Assembly: GCA_963718105.1 (NCBI GenBank)
Contig: OY970352.1
Span: 434,001 to 498,000, forward strand
DNA: 64,000 nucleotides
DNA from: DASYKT01 sp963718105
Lineage (GTDB): Bacteria > Acidobacteriota > Blastocatellia > Pyrinomonadales > Pyrinomonadaceae
Direction of reading: 5' to 3'
Position 1 is the stretch's first letter, and the number at the start of each line of letters is the position of its first letter. Position numbers and translations under genes: made by a program. The notes below the pieces were generated by a model. The model made no database searches and was not told the DNA's origin. It was given only the letters and a program-made list of their open reading frames with translations. Of the stretch, positions 35,781 through 44,798 are shown in pieces.

Positions 35781-38700
35781 ATGTTTGAAAAAAAAATCTT
35801 TTGTCGATCTCTGGCGATCTTTCAGATCGTCATCCTGTTAACGATATTCTCTCCCCATTCATTTGCGCAGAAAAAAGGTAGGATCCGCACGTTAGTTCCG
35901 GAAACCGTCTTTTCAAATCCGGCCGGTATTACCATCAGCACGGCTTCTACCGCGACCTTTCCGCGTCCGGCCCAGACTTACCCGTCGCAGATCACTGTTT
36001 CCGGTATGGCCGGAAATACTACCCGGGTGGCGGTAACGCTTACCGGCCTGACGAACCTGCGGCTAAGTGATCTGGACCTGCTGCTGGTGAGCCCGACGGG
36101 CGCGAAGTATATTTTTGCTTCGGACCTGGTAGGAAGCACCCCGGTCGAGGATCGCGTTTATACTTTTGCCGACGATGCGGCTGCCACTATGACGTTCAAC
36201 AATTATCTTCAGGATGCGTCCTTTAAGCCGACCAGCGGAGACGTATTTTCAGATACGTTCCCCGTCCCGGCGCCGGCCGGGCCGTATCTGAACCCGACGT
36301 CCACTACCTTCGCTACGGCCTTTAACGGGGTGAGCCCGAACGGCGCCTGGTCGCTTTATGTGGTCGACGATACGGCTGTTCAAGCGAGCAGTCTGAACGA
36401 CGGCTGGTCGCTTAATATCACCACGGACAGCACCGCTGCGACTGATTTTACTAATGCCAGCCTGATCTCGGTCAATAACTTTATTACTCCAGCCACGCCG
36501 TATAGTTCGGCGATAAATGTAAGCGGGATGACCGGCAAAATTTCTAACCTGAAAGTTACCCTTACCGGCCTCACCCACACGGCCGTGTTCGACGTAGACA
36601 TACTGCTGGTCAGCCCGGACGGCAGAGGCCTGGTATTGTTGTCGGATGCCGGCACGGGCGGAGCGAGCGGTGTCAACCTGACCTTCGACGATACGGCGGC
36701 GGCGGGGCAGGTCCCGAACAGTGTCGTCAGCGGCACTTATCGTCCAACCGATAATAGTGTGCCTGACTCTTTTCCCGCGCCTGCTCCTTATCGTCCCTGG
36801 CATGTACAAACGGGAAGCAATCAGTTAAGCAATTTTAACGGATACAACCCCAACGGAACCTGGCAGCTTTTTATCGTGGACGATGCCATCACGAATTCGG
36901 GCTCGATTTCCGGCGGCTGGAGCCTGGACATTACGACCACGCCGGTCACGCCGCCGCCGACTACGGCCTGTAGTTCGCCGAGTTTTACGCGCAATGACAT
37001 TTCGGTTGGCGCGGGGCCGACCAATGTCGCGGTAGCAGATTTTAATAATGACACCGAAGACGATTTTGCCGTCACCAACCAGATATCGAATGACGTTTCG
37101 ATCCTGCTGGGCGACGGCAGCGGCGGGTTCGCCCCCCAACCACCGCTGACCCCCGGCTCCGGGCCTTATACCGTGGCGGCGGGAAAATTCAATGGCGACA
37201 GCAATTTCGATCTGGCGGTGGTAAATTCCAGTTCAAACAATGTCTCCATCTTTCTCGGAAATGGTAACGGGACTTTTTCCGGCCCGGCCAACTTTTTTGT
37301 CGGCGTCAACCCGATCTCGATCTCGGTGGGCGATTTCAACAGCGATACCAAGCAAGACCTGGCAGTGGCCAATTTCGGCGGATTTTTTACCGGTTCGGTT
37401 TCGCTTTTGTTAGGCAACGGCAGCGGCGGTTTTACGGCCGGTAATAACGTCAGCACCGGAGCGCAGCCGGCATTCGTAGCCACGGCGGATCTTAACGGCG
37501 ATACAAAACTGGATATGGTGGTGGCCAATTACGGTTTGAGCTCCATTTCTACTTTTTTCGGTGACGGGGCGGGTGGTTTTGTGCTGAGTCAGAATATAAC
37601 TACCGGTGGTAGCTCCGGGCCGGTGGCGATTGAGATCGCAGACCTGTTCGGCTCGGATGGAATAAAGGACCTTGCTGTCGCGGACTTCCAGGGTATTGTA
37701 CAAACCTACGTCGGCGCGGCAAATGGAACATTTCTTTTTGGCGGCTCGGCGATGACAGGCGTGCCCGGCGCGATCGCCGTTACCTCGGGAGATTTCGGAT
37801 TGAGCGGGACGAACATGCTGGCGGCAGCGGCAAGCAGCTCGAATTTTGTCCGCGTCGGCCCGAATAGCGTGCCGGTCGGATCAAATCCGAACGACGTGGA
37901 AAAAGGCAGCTTCAACGCGGACGCGAAACCGGACCTCGTCTCGGTCAACTCCGGCTCGAACAATATTTCGGTGCTGCTCAACATTTGCCAGGTGGCGATC
38001 GGAAACCTTTTCGACTTTAACGGCGACCGCCGCACCGATTTCGCCGTCTTTCGTCCGACCGGGCAGCCGGCCTGGTGGGCCTATCCCTCGCTTGTTCCAA
38101 AAACGTTCGGCAGGGGGGCCGATGCGATCGTACCGGCCGATTATGACGGAGACAGGGTGACGGACTACGGCATTTACCGCCCGGCGTCCGGCCTATGGTT
38201 TGTGAACGCGAATAACGGTTCGCCTTTATATTTCCTGCAATTCGGCGATCCCGGCGATGTTCCGGTACCGGCCGATTATGACGGCGACGGTAAGGCGGAT
38301 ATTGCCGTCTACCGGCCAGGCACCGGAAACTGGTTCGTTAGACAAAGCAGTGATCATGTGACGGCTGTCTATACATTTGGCCTGAGCAGCGATCTGCCGG
38401 TCCCCGCGGATTATGACGGCGACGGTAAGGACGACATCGGGGTCTTCCGGCCTTCGACCGGTGTTTGGTATATTTTCCGCAGCTCGGACAGCCAATTTGT
38501 GATCGCTCCCTTCGGAGCGACCGGAGATAAAGCCGTGCCGGGAGATTATGACGGTGATGCCAAAGCGGATATCGCCATCTATCGTCCATCCAGCGGCACA
38601 TGGTATGTCTATCGCAGTTCGGATGGCGGATTTACGCTGGCCAACTGGGGATTGACGGGCGATATTCCTGTAGCCGGGGATTACGACGGCGACGGCAGAT

Positions 38701-38828
38701 TCGATTTCGCTGTCTGGCGTCCGAGTGACAACATTTGGTATGTGCTGAAGAGTTCGGATGGCGCACCGATATTTAACCAATGGGGCATATCGACCGATAT
38801 TCCTATACCCAGTGCCTATGTAAGATAA
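35781..38828 (+). CDS. Secreted protein with two P-domains and FG-GAP/VCBS repeats
   Basis: The ATG at 35781 has a good RBS (AAGGAG) and gives a 1015-residue product with signal peptide MFEKKIFCRSLAIFQ...FAQ. Two proprotein-convertase P-domain-like modules follow (about residues 45-175 and 185-325), each with the SDLDLLLVSPTG / DVDILLVSPDGRG strand and a SLNDGWSLNI-type ending. Residues ~340-660 are FG-GAP repeats (DFNNDTEDDFAVTNQ, DLNGDTKLDMVVANYG). From ~690 there are six repeats of the DYDGDGKADIAVYRP-GTWYVYRSS type with calcium-binding DxDGDG loops. Probably an extracellular calcium-dependent adhesin or matrix protein. No anchor is visible. The homologous repeats recur in the protein at 46822-48225. 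Confidence 0.88.
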   Translation: MFEKKIFCRSLAIFQIVILLTIFSPHSFAQKKGRIRTLVPETVFSNPAGITISTASTATFPRPAQTYPSQITVSGMAGNTTRVAVTLTGLTNLRLSDLDLLLVSPTGAKYIFASDLVGSTPVEDRVYTFADDAAATMTFNNYLQDASFKPTSGDVFSDTFPVPAPAGPYLNPTSTTFATAFNGVSPNGAWSLYVVDDTAVQASSLNDGWSLNITTDSTAATDFTNASLISVNNFITPATPYSSAINVSGMTGKISNLKVTLTGLTHTAVFDVDILLVSPDGRGLVLLSDAGTGGASGVNLTFDDTAAAGQVPNSVVSGTYRPTDNSVPDSFPAPAPYRPWHVQTGSNQLSNFNGYNPNGTWQLFIVDDAITNSGSISGGWSLDITTTPVTPPPTTACSSPSFTRNDISVGAGPTNVAVADFNNDTEDDFAVTNQISNDVSILLGDGSGGFAPQPPLTPGSGPYTVAAGKFNGDSNFDLAVVNSSSNNVSIFLGNGNGTFSGPANFFVGVNPISISVGDFNSDTKQDLAVANFGGFFTGSVSLLLGNGSGGFTAGNNVSTGAQPAFVATADLNGDTKLDMVVANYGLSSISTFFGDGAGGFVLSQNITTGGSSGPVAIEIADLFGSDGIKDLAVADFQGIVQTYVGAANGTFLFGGSAMTGVPGAIAVTSGDFGLSGTNMLAAAASSSNFVRVGPNSVPVGSNPNDVEKGSFNADAKPDLVSVNSGSNNISVLLNICQVAIGNLFDFNGDRRTDFAVFRPTGQPAWWAYPSLVPKTFGRGADAIVPADYDGDRVTDYGIYRPASGLWFVNANNGSPLYFLQFGDPGDVPVPADYDGDGKADIAVYRPGTGNWFVRQSSDHVTAVYTFGLSSDLPVPADYDGDGKDDIGVFRPSTGVWYIFRSSDSQFVIAPFGATGDKAVPGDYDGDAKADIAIYRPSSGTWYVYRSSDGGFTLANWGLTGDIPVAGDYDGDGRFDFAVWRPSDNIWYVLKSSDGAPIFNQWGISTDIPIPSAYVR

Positions 38829-38842
38829 TTACGGCAGGTAAA

Positions 38843-39040
38843 AAGCTCAAACGGCTTAGCCTATAAAGTAAATAAATCAGGTTTTTTGCAGTTTTCGTGT
38901 TACTTCGTGTGATTTCGTGGTTCCAGTCTTAAGTCTTTGGTTACCAAAATTTAAGACCTGAAACCACGAAAACACACTAAAAGACACGAACAAAACATAA
39001 AGACAAATTCCTGACTTTATAGGCCAAGCCGCTTGAATTC
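38843..39040. repeat. ~200-bp imperfect inverted repeat between convergent genes
   Basis: Arms AAGCTCAAACGGCTTAGCCTATAAAG (38843-38868) and CTTTATAGGCCAAGCCGCTTGAATTC (39015-39040) pair at the outside. An inner pair is TTTCGTGGTTCCAGTCTTAA with TTAAGACCTGAAACCACGAAA. Part of the inner sequence (TTTTCGTGGTTCCAGTCTTA) recurs at 44139-44158. The gap 38829-39057 has no gene. A long hairpin here could terminate both convergent transcripts. Confidence 0.75.
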
Positions 39041-39057
39041 TAAACTTTTTTTGGCTC

Positions 39058-39768
39058 TTATTTATTCACAAAACGGTAGCCGATGCCGCGCACGGTTTGG
39101 ACGATCTTGGGATTGTTCGGCTCGTCTTCGAGATAGCGGCGCAGGCGGACGATAAAATTATCTATCGCGCGGGTGTCGGTGTCTTCGTGCAGGCCCCAGA
39201 TATCTTCCAGGATAGTTTTTCGCGAAACCGGCGTCTCGGCATGTTCGATCAGATAGCGCAGCAGCTTGGCTTCCATCAAGGTGAGATGGATCACCTCATC
39301 ATTGCTTTGTAATTGCAGGTTCTCGAAATCGATCGTTTTGCCGTTGACCGTAACAATGTCTCCGGCGGAAGATCTCTTTTCCTGCATCTTTTCTTGGGAC
39401 CATTCCTGCCGGCGCAGCAGCCCGTGCAGGCGGGCCTGGAAAATGGAAAGCTCGAACGGTTTGGGCAGGTAATCGTCGGCGCCGCTGGCAAAACCTTCGA
39501 GCACGTCTTCGGGGCGGCCGCGGGCGGTGAGCATCAGGATGGGCGTGTAATCCTTTGCCTCGCGCAAAGTTTTCGCGACGGTGAACCCGTCAACTTCGGG
39601 CAGCATCACGTCCAAGATTATCGCGTCAAATTTTTCTTTTTCTTCCAGCAGCAAGCGCAGGGCCACGGCGCCGTCGGCCGCGATCTCGACATCGAAATTT
39701 TCCACCTCGAGATTGAAGCACAACCCCTCGGCCAGATGCTGTTCGTCTTCGACGATCAAAATTCTCAT
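39058..39768 (-). CDS. Response regulator, OmpR/PhoB family
   Basis: A 236-residue two-domain regulator. The receiver domain has the acidic pair EDE near residue 7, the phospho-acceptor Asp in DAIILDVMLPEVDGF (about residue 54), the conserved Thr/Ser in MLTARG and Lys in YLPKPF. The C-terminal winged helix (Trans_reg_C) has ETPVSRKTILEDIWG, the recognition helix region IDNFIVRLRRYLE and VRGIGYRFV at the end. It overlaps the histidine-kinase stop/start by 4 nt and forms one transcription unit with it. Confidence 0.95.
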   Translation of the reverse strand: MRILIVEDEQHLAEGLCFNLEVENFDVEIAADGAVALRLLLEEKEKFDAIILDVMLPEVDGFTVAKTLREAKDYTPILMLTARGRPEDVLEGFASGADDYLPKPFELSIFQARLHGLLRRQEWSQEKMQEKRSSAGDIVTVNGKTIDFENLQLQSNDEVIHLTLMEAKLLRYLIEHAETPVSRKTILEDIWGLHEDTDTRAIDNFIVRLRRYLEDEPNNPKIVQTVRGIGYRFVNK

Positions 39769-40682
39769 GCTTTTGTGTTCATCGCTTTCGGAAGCAGCAC
39801 GATAAAGCGGCTGCCCTCGCCACTGCCGCCACCGCCCTCGCTTTCCGCCCAGATCTTTCCGCCGTGTTCTTTTATTATCGACCGGGCGAGAAAAAGCCCT
39901 AAGCCGGTGCCTTTCGCTTTTTGCGCTTCCAAACTATTGACCCGGTAAAAACGACGGAAAATGCGTTTTAACTCCGCACGCGGAATGCCGATACCGCTAT
40001 CCTTAAAACAGATCTCCACAAATTTCCCGTCGCGGTCGGTGACGGAGACGGAGATTTTTATTTCTTCGCCGGCGTATTTGACCGCGTTATCGAGCAGGTT
40101 GGTAAAAACGGTTTCAAGTTCGTCGGCGTCGCCATAAAGTTCTGTTTCATTTTCCGGCGCTTCAAAAGTGATCGCCGGCGGTTTCAGGCCATACCGGTTG
40201 TTGATGCGTTCGACGGACCGCAGCAGAAGAGCATTGAGTTCGATGGCGGAAGAAAAATTCGGCCGGTATTGTTCACGCGTCCGGCTGGCCTCGAGCACCT
40301 GGTCGACGGTGTTTAGCAGGCGGTCGCTGTCGGTGAGCATAATGCTGTAAAACTCCTGCTGTTTTTCCGGCGGAACATCGTGTTTTTGCAAAGTTTCCAG
40401 GTACAGCCGGATCGAGGCGATAGGCGTTTTTAATTCGTGCGTAACGGCATTGAGAAAAGCATTATGCTGTTCGTTGCGGCGGATCTCGCGAATGAGAAAA
40501 AGAGTGTTGAGGATAAGCCCGGTGATGACCAGCGCGAAAAAGATAATGCCGAGAACAAGAAAGACGATCTGTTCAAGGCTGAGCAGGATCCAGCCGACGT
40601 AAAGCGCGACCGCGAGGACCGTCAGACAAATTCCCAGCACGAGAAAAAATATCCAGGATTTTCGACGGCCGGTTACGCGCAT
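39765..40682 (-). CDS. Sensor histidine kinase
   Basis: 305 residues. Two N-terminal transmembrane helices (FFLVLGICLTVLAVALYVGW and FLVLGIIFFALVITGLIL) enclose almost no periplasmic loop. The HisKA domain has the phospho-acceptor His in VTHELKTPIASIRLYLE (about residue 87). The HATPase domain has N-box DNAVKYA, G1 DSGIGIPRAE, F-box RIFRRFYR and G2 GTGLGLFLA. With no real sensor domain it probably senses membrane or intracellular state. Partner is the response regulator directly downstream. First gene of the pair; ATG at 40682. Confidence 0.93.
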   Translation of the reverse strand: MRVTGRRKSWIFFLVLGICLTVLAVALYVGWILLSLEQIVFLVLGIIFFALVITGLILNTLFLIREIRRNEQHNAFLNAVTHELKTPIASIRLYLETLQKHDVPPEKQQEFYSIMLTDSDRLLNTVDQVLEASRTREQYRPNFSSAIELNALLLRSVERINNRYGLKPPAITFEAPENETELYGDADELETVFTNLLDNAVKYAGEEIKISVSVTDRDGKFVEICFKDSGIGIPRAELKRIFRRFYRVNSLEAQKAKGTGLGLFLARSIIKEHGGKIWAESEGGGGSGEGSRFIVLLPKAMNTKA

Positions 40683-40709
40683 ATAAAGAATTTAAGGCCT
40701 AAAGCAAAA

Positions 40710-40744
40710 AAGGAAAAACCGCGCGAGCGACTTTTCCTTCTTTT
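40710..40744 (-). terminator. Possible terminator between desaturase and histidine kinase
   Basis: AAGGAAAA and TTTTCCTT flank a GC-rich inner section, with an A-run on the left that is a T-run on the - strand. Modest stem strength. Confidence 0.45.
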
Positions 40745-40794
40745 CATGATTTTCTTTGGTCCTCGTTGAGAACTTTTAAGGATAGATTTAACTA

Positions 40795-41655
<861 letters not shown>

Positions 41656-41749
41656 TAAACCTCTTGATAAGTGAAATATAAATACCATTTTAATCGTAAC
41701 AGGTTGGAAGAGAAGCAATTGTAAGAGTTTTGTAATAGGTTTTAAAGAG

Positions 41750-41841
41750 GTTAGATGTCAGAGGTTAGATATTAGATATTAGATATTAGTAAGATTATTT
41801 AGAGACATGTTCTTACTAATATCTAACCTCTGACATCTAAC
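41750..41841. repeat. Heptad-repeat dyad (GTTAGAT/ATTAGAT family)
   Basis: From 41750 the left arm runs GTTAGAT, GTCAGAG, GTTAGAT, ATTAGAT, ATTAGAT, ATTAGTA. The right arm ends with a perfect complement of about 26 nt (CTAATATCTAACCTCTGACATCTAAC in the 3' half). It directly follows the DinB-like gene's stop and sits between it and the desaturase promoter. Confidence 0.85.
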
Positions 41842-41843
41842 TT

Positions 41844-42362
41844 CTACTTTAGGATCAGCAGATACTGCGTCCACGGCCCGACGTTGTCCGAATATTTCAT
41901 CGCCATGAATTTTACGATCTGGCGAAGATGGTTAAGGTCGTGGACTACCCAGGTGGAAAGCAGTTGCGCGAGATCGACCTCACCCAGCTCGGGGTGCGTG
42001 CCTCTCAGCGCGAGCTTGTCGGGTGTGATGTTCATCGCTTCGAGCCGCATCAGATTTTCGCTGCGCAGGGCTTCGAATTCATCCAATAATTCGGCGAGCA
42101 TCTTGCCCCGGGAATTTTCAAATTGCGCCAGGCGGTCGAACGGGGTAAAGGTGCGGTTCTCACCCTGCGCAATGATAATTTTTGCGCGCGGGACCCAGTC
42201 CGTTTTTTCACCGTGGATCAGATGCCCGACAATATCATACGGCCCCCAGTTTTTTTCGCTCCCGCCGCCGGTCCAGTCTTCGGACAAATTGCCGAGCATC
42301 GCGCGTAATATTTTTGGTGTTTGAGAAAGAATTTCAATGGCTTGTTCAAGATTGAATTGCAT
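41844..42362 (-). CDS. DinB-like superfamily protein
   Basis: A 172-residue four-helix-bundle protein of the DinB/YfiT-like superfamily, with metal-binding His in VGHLIHGEKTDW (about residue 48) and a second His pair in WVVHDLNHLRQIV (about 141). In this superfamily three His bind a divalent metal. Members act as thiol-dependent S-transferases or have unknown roles, often stress-linked. Stand-alone gene. Reaction unknown. Confidence 0.88.
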   Translation of the reverse strand: MQFNLEQAIEILSQTPKILRAMLGNLSEDWTGGGSEKNWGPYDIVGHLIHGEKTDWVPRAKIIIAQGENRTFTPFDRLAQFENSRGKMLAELLDEFEALRSENLMRLEAMNITPDKLALRGTHPELGEVDLAQLLSTWVVHDLNHLRQIVKFMAMKYSDNVGPWTQYLLILK

Positions 42363-42395
42363 ACAGGAATTTAATTATGAAGCAGATGAAACGGG

Positions 42396-42526
42396 TCTGC
42401 ACCGGGAACGCAGTGACCGGCTCACGAGCGTTAGCTCGTTTTAACTTTTTGATGCAAGCGCAAAAGGTGAAAACAATTCACTTCGTTCAGAGCCGGTCAC
42501 TGCGTCACTGCATTCCCGGTACTGAC
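42396..42526. repeat. Inverted repeat of the CCGGGAACG family (copy 1)
   Basis: Left arm ACCGGGAACGCAGTGACCGG (42401-42420); right arm GCCGGTCACTGCG...CCCGGTACTGAC (42492-42526); inner small palindrome GAGCGTTAGCTC. Related to copies at 44079-44105 (half) and 61831-61949. No gene in 42363-42537. Confidence 0.85.
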
Positions 42527-42537
42527 AAGAAAGCTCG

Positions 42538-42984
42538 CTACATATCCGGTATTTCGGCTTCGACCAACATGGTTAGAAGTTTCAGCGATTCCTGCCAGCC
42601 GAGATAACACCCCTCGACCGGGATCATTTCCGGGATCCCGGTCTGCTCAATGTGCAATTCCGTGCCGACGGAAACCTCTGTGATAACAACGGTCGTTTCC
42701 ATTTCTCCCGGTAAATTCGGATCGTCGAACTTGTCCGTATAGCGGATCCGCTCATTTTCGACGAGTTCCAGGAATTCGCCCCCGAATGAATGGCTGTTGC
42801 CGGTTGAAAAATTTGTGAAAGACATTTTATACCCGCCGCCTACCCGCGCATCCATCTCATGGACCTTGCCTGTAAACCCGTTCGGCGGCAGCCATTTCGC
42901 CATCGCGTCCGCGTCGATGAACGCCTTATATACTCTCTCCGGCTTAGACCGAAGTACACGATGAAGTTTTACTGTTCCACTCAT
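42538..42984 (-). CDS. SRPBCC (AHSA1/START-like) family protein
   Basis: A 148-residue single domain of the Bet v1/SRPBCC fold. Begins VKLHRVLRSKPERVYKAFIDADAMAKWLPP, the standard first strand and WLPP motif of AHSA1-like proteins (quoted as residues 4-33 in part), and ends with a C-terminal helix GWQESLKLLTMLVEAE. The cavity binds hydrophobic ligands; no catalytic set is obvious. In similar short proteins the role is ligand binding or chaperoning. Single gene. Confidence 0.9.
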   Translation of the reverse strand: MSGTVKLHRVLRSKPERVYKAFIDADAMAKWLPPNGFTGKVHEMDARVGGGYKMSFTNFSTGNSHSFGGEFLELVENERIRYTDKFDDPNLPGEMETTVVITEVSVGTELHIEQTGIPEMIPVEGCYLGWQESLKLLTMLVEAEIPDM

Positions 42985-43071
42985 AATTGCTTTAACCTCC
43001 TTGATGAATCAAATAAAATTATTGTAAATAAACCCTGTACGCCGCAATAGCCGACGACCCATCTTGCCCCG

Positions 43072-43959
43072 TCACTTCAGATTCTTTTTAAAGAAATCCA
43101 GCGAACGTTCCCAGGCCAGCTTGGCGGCGTCGGCATCGAAGCGCGGGGTGGTGTCGTTGTGAAAGCCGTGCTGTTTGCCTTCGTACATAAAGAGCTCGTA
43201 TTTTTTATTGTTGGCTTTTAGGGCAGCTTCATAGGCCGCGATGCCCGCGTTGACGCCCTGATCGTTGCCGGCGTAATGGAGCATCAGCGGGGCCATAATT
43301 TTTGGCACGTCGTCGGCACCGGCCTGGCGTCCATAGAAGGCGACGCCGGCATTAAGCTCGCTGCCGAGACGGACGGCCAGTTGATTGACCATTCCGCCGC
43401 CGAAGCAAAAACCGACCGCGCCCAATTTACCCTTACTATCGGAACGCGCCTTGAGCCACTTTGCCGCGGCGACAAAATCCTCGGTCATCTTCTTGCCGTC
43501 AACCGTGCGAAAGGCCGCAGCGCCTTTTTCGTCAGTGCCGGGATAGCCGCCGACGGAGGTCAACCCGTCCGGAGCGAACGCCATGTAACCGGCCTTTGCC
43601 AGGCGGCGCGCCACGTCCTCGATATATGGATTCAAACCGCGATTTTCGTGAATGACGAGCACTGTCGCGAACTTCTTGCCTTTGGCGGGACGCGCCAGGT
43701 AACCCTTGATGGAGCCGTTGCCGGCGGGCGAAGGCACGGTTTCGTAGCCGACTTTCAGGTCCTTGTCGTCCTTGGGCACCGTCTGCGCCCAGGCGTAGTT
43801 TGGCGTCAGGCTATCAAAGATCGCCGCGACCGTCAGCCCGCCAACGGCAAACTTTGTTATCTGATTTAGAAACGACCGGCGGTCCATATCGCCGTGCTGG
43901 TACTCGTGAAATAGGTCCAATAACTCCTGCGGATATTCGTCTGCGGTTTTGCGTTCCAT
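43072..43959 (-). CDS. Dienelactone hydrolase family protein, Tat-exported
   Basis: 295 residues. The N-terminal ~30 residues form a soluble leader before DRRSFLNQITKFAVGGLTVAA, a twin-arginine signal (RRSFL, then hydrophobic core). The mature alpha/beta hydrolase has the nucleophilic Cys in GFCFGGGM (about residue 187), Asp in YAGNDQGVNAG and His in KQHGFHND (about 264), the DLH triad. It hydrolyses dienelactones or related esters in the periplasm. Tat export implies that it folds in the cytoplasm. Single gene. Confidence 0.9.
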   Translation of the reverse strand: MERKTADEYPQELLDLFHEYQHGDMDRRSFLNQITKFAVGGLTVAAIFDSLTPNYAWAQTVPKDDKDLKVGYETVPSPAGNGSIKGYLARPAKGKKFATVLVIHENRGLNPYIEDVARRLAKAGYMAFAPDGLTSVGGYPGTDEKGAAAFRTVDGKKMTEDFVAAAKWLKARSDSKGKLGAVGFCFGGGMVNQLAVRLGSELNAGVAFYGRQAGADDVPKIMAPLMLHYAGNDQGVNAGIAAYEAALKANNKKYELFMYEGKQHGFHNDTTPRFDADAAKLAWERSLDFFKKNLK

Positions 43960-44156
43960 ATATTCTCCTTGATTGAAAAAGGATAACTGATGGATTAGAG
44001 ATGTTCAATGGGAATAAGGTCAGTAGCGTCGGCCTGAGGCGCATCGGCTCAGGCCAAGCGAACTCTTAGTGGAATGAAGTCAGAACCGGGAACGTAGTGA
44101 CCGGGTTTCTTCCTTCTTTTGCTTTGTTTTTCATGTGTTTTCGTGGTTCCAGTCTT

Positions 44157-44238
44157 AAAAACGGTTCAGAGTTCAAACTTCAGCTTGTCTTATTCCAAAG
44201 CTTAAAGACAAACTAAAGTTTGAACTCTGAACCGTTTT
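44157..44238. repeat. GTTCAGA heptad dyad (copy 1)
   Basis: AAAACGGTTCAGAGTTCAAA with CTTCAGC and TTGTCTT forms the left arm. The right arm ends TTTGAACTCTGAACCGTTTT. The same element occurs at 59651-59730 with both arms nearly identical and only the loop changed, so it is mobile or recently duplicated. Confidence 0.9.
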
Positions 44239-44296
44239 CCAAATTCACCAAAATCCGTTATACCCATTGTCATCAAACAGCGCTATGCTCGACCCA

Positions 44297-44633
44297 TTCT
44301 GTTGCGTGCCGCAGAGCTCGACTTCGAACGGAAGTAGACTCTGAGCATGCCGGGCCAGCCTTTCCGGCCCGTAAAACCTGAGGGAGGCACCAGTCGTGGG
44401 CGCTGCTTTCGGCGGATTCACGTAACGGACATTAATGAAAGCTAGCTGCGCAATTTTCCCTGCAACGTAGGCGCGGTGAGTCGGAAATCGGTCAGGGCCG
44501 CTGTTGGGGCATCAGGCGGTATGTTTGCCCAACGGTTTGTGAGCTGAGAAGCATATCGGGAAAAACCGTCTAAGCATGAAAACTCCTATGATCTCACCGG
44601 TCGCAATCTGGTTTTCTGCCGCACGCAACAGAA
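44297..44633. mobile_element. 337-bp element with 18-bp terminal inverted repeats (MITE or structured RNA)
   Basis: Ends TTCTGTTGCGTGCCGCAG (44297-44314) and CTGCCGCACGCAACAGAA (44616-44633) are complementary except for one position. Inside are further stems: ACTTC-GAAGT within GCTC-GAGC (44316-44345), CGGGCC-GGCCCG (44350-44372), GTTGGG-CCCAAC (44502-44532), ACGGTTT-AAACCGT (44532-44569) and GGTGAG-CTCACC (44475-44597). No open frame of useful length. The TTCTGTTGC ends loosely resemble tips of IS6-family elements. No target duplication is visible. Either a non-autonomous mobile element or a folded RNA of ~340 nt closed by a long terminal helix. Not RNase P, tmRNA, SRP or 6S RNA by motif. 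Confidence 0.6.
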
Positions 44634-44798
44634 CAAAAAAAGTAACAAGTAGTAAAGAGACAAGTGACGAGAGGTCTGTTTGTAGGGCAGGTCTTGTGCC
44701 TGCCCGTGAGAAATGAAGGCGATGGAGTCGGTCGGGAACGCATCGGCTGATGCCGACGCTACTGACAAAAAATGCGGGCAGGATGCCCGCGCTCCATA

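Larger units (their letters stand above)
43960..44798. other. 839-bp gene-free interval rich in repeats
   Basis: No coding frame is supported. It contains, in order: a GTCAGTAGCGTCGGC element (44019-44048), a half CCGGGAACG element (44079-44105), a shared fragment of the 38843-39040 repeat (44139-44158), a GTTCAGA heptad dyad (44157-44238), the 337-bp terminal-inverted-repeat element (44297-44633), heptads GTAACAA/GTGACGA (44641-44673), stem-loops GGGCAGG...CCTGCCC (44685-44705) and GCGGGCAGGATGCCCGC (44775-44791), and an inverted copy of the first element (44740-44766). Confidence 0.8.

Noticed and set aside
44297..44633. RNase P RNA, tmRNA, 6S or a 23S rRNA fragment
   Set aside because: None of the universal motifs (for example GAGGAAAGTCC, tmRNA tRNA-like ends) is present; a short TCTAAGCATGAAAACT match to a 23S-like segment is too short to support rRNA.
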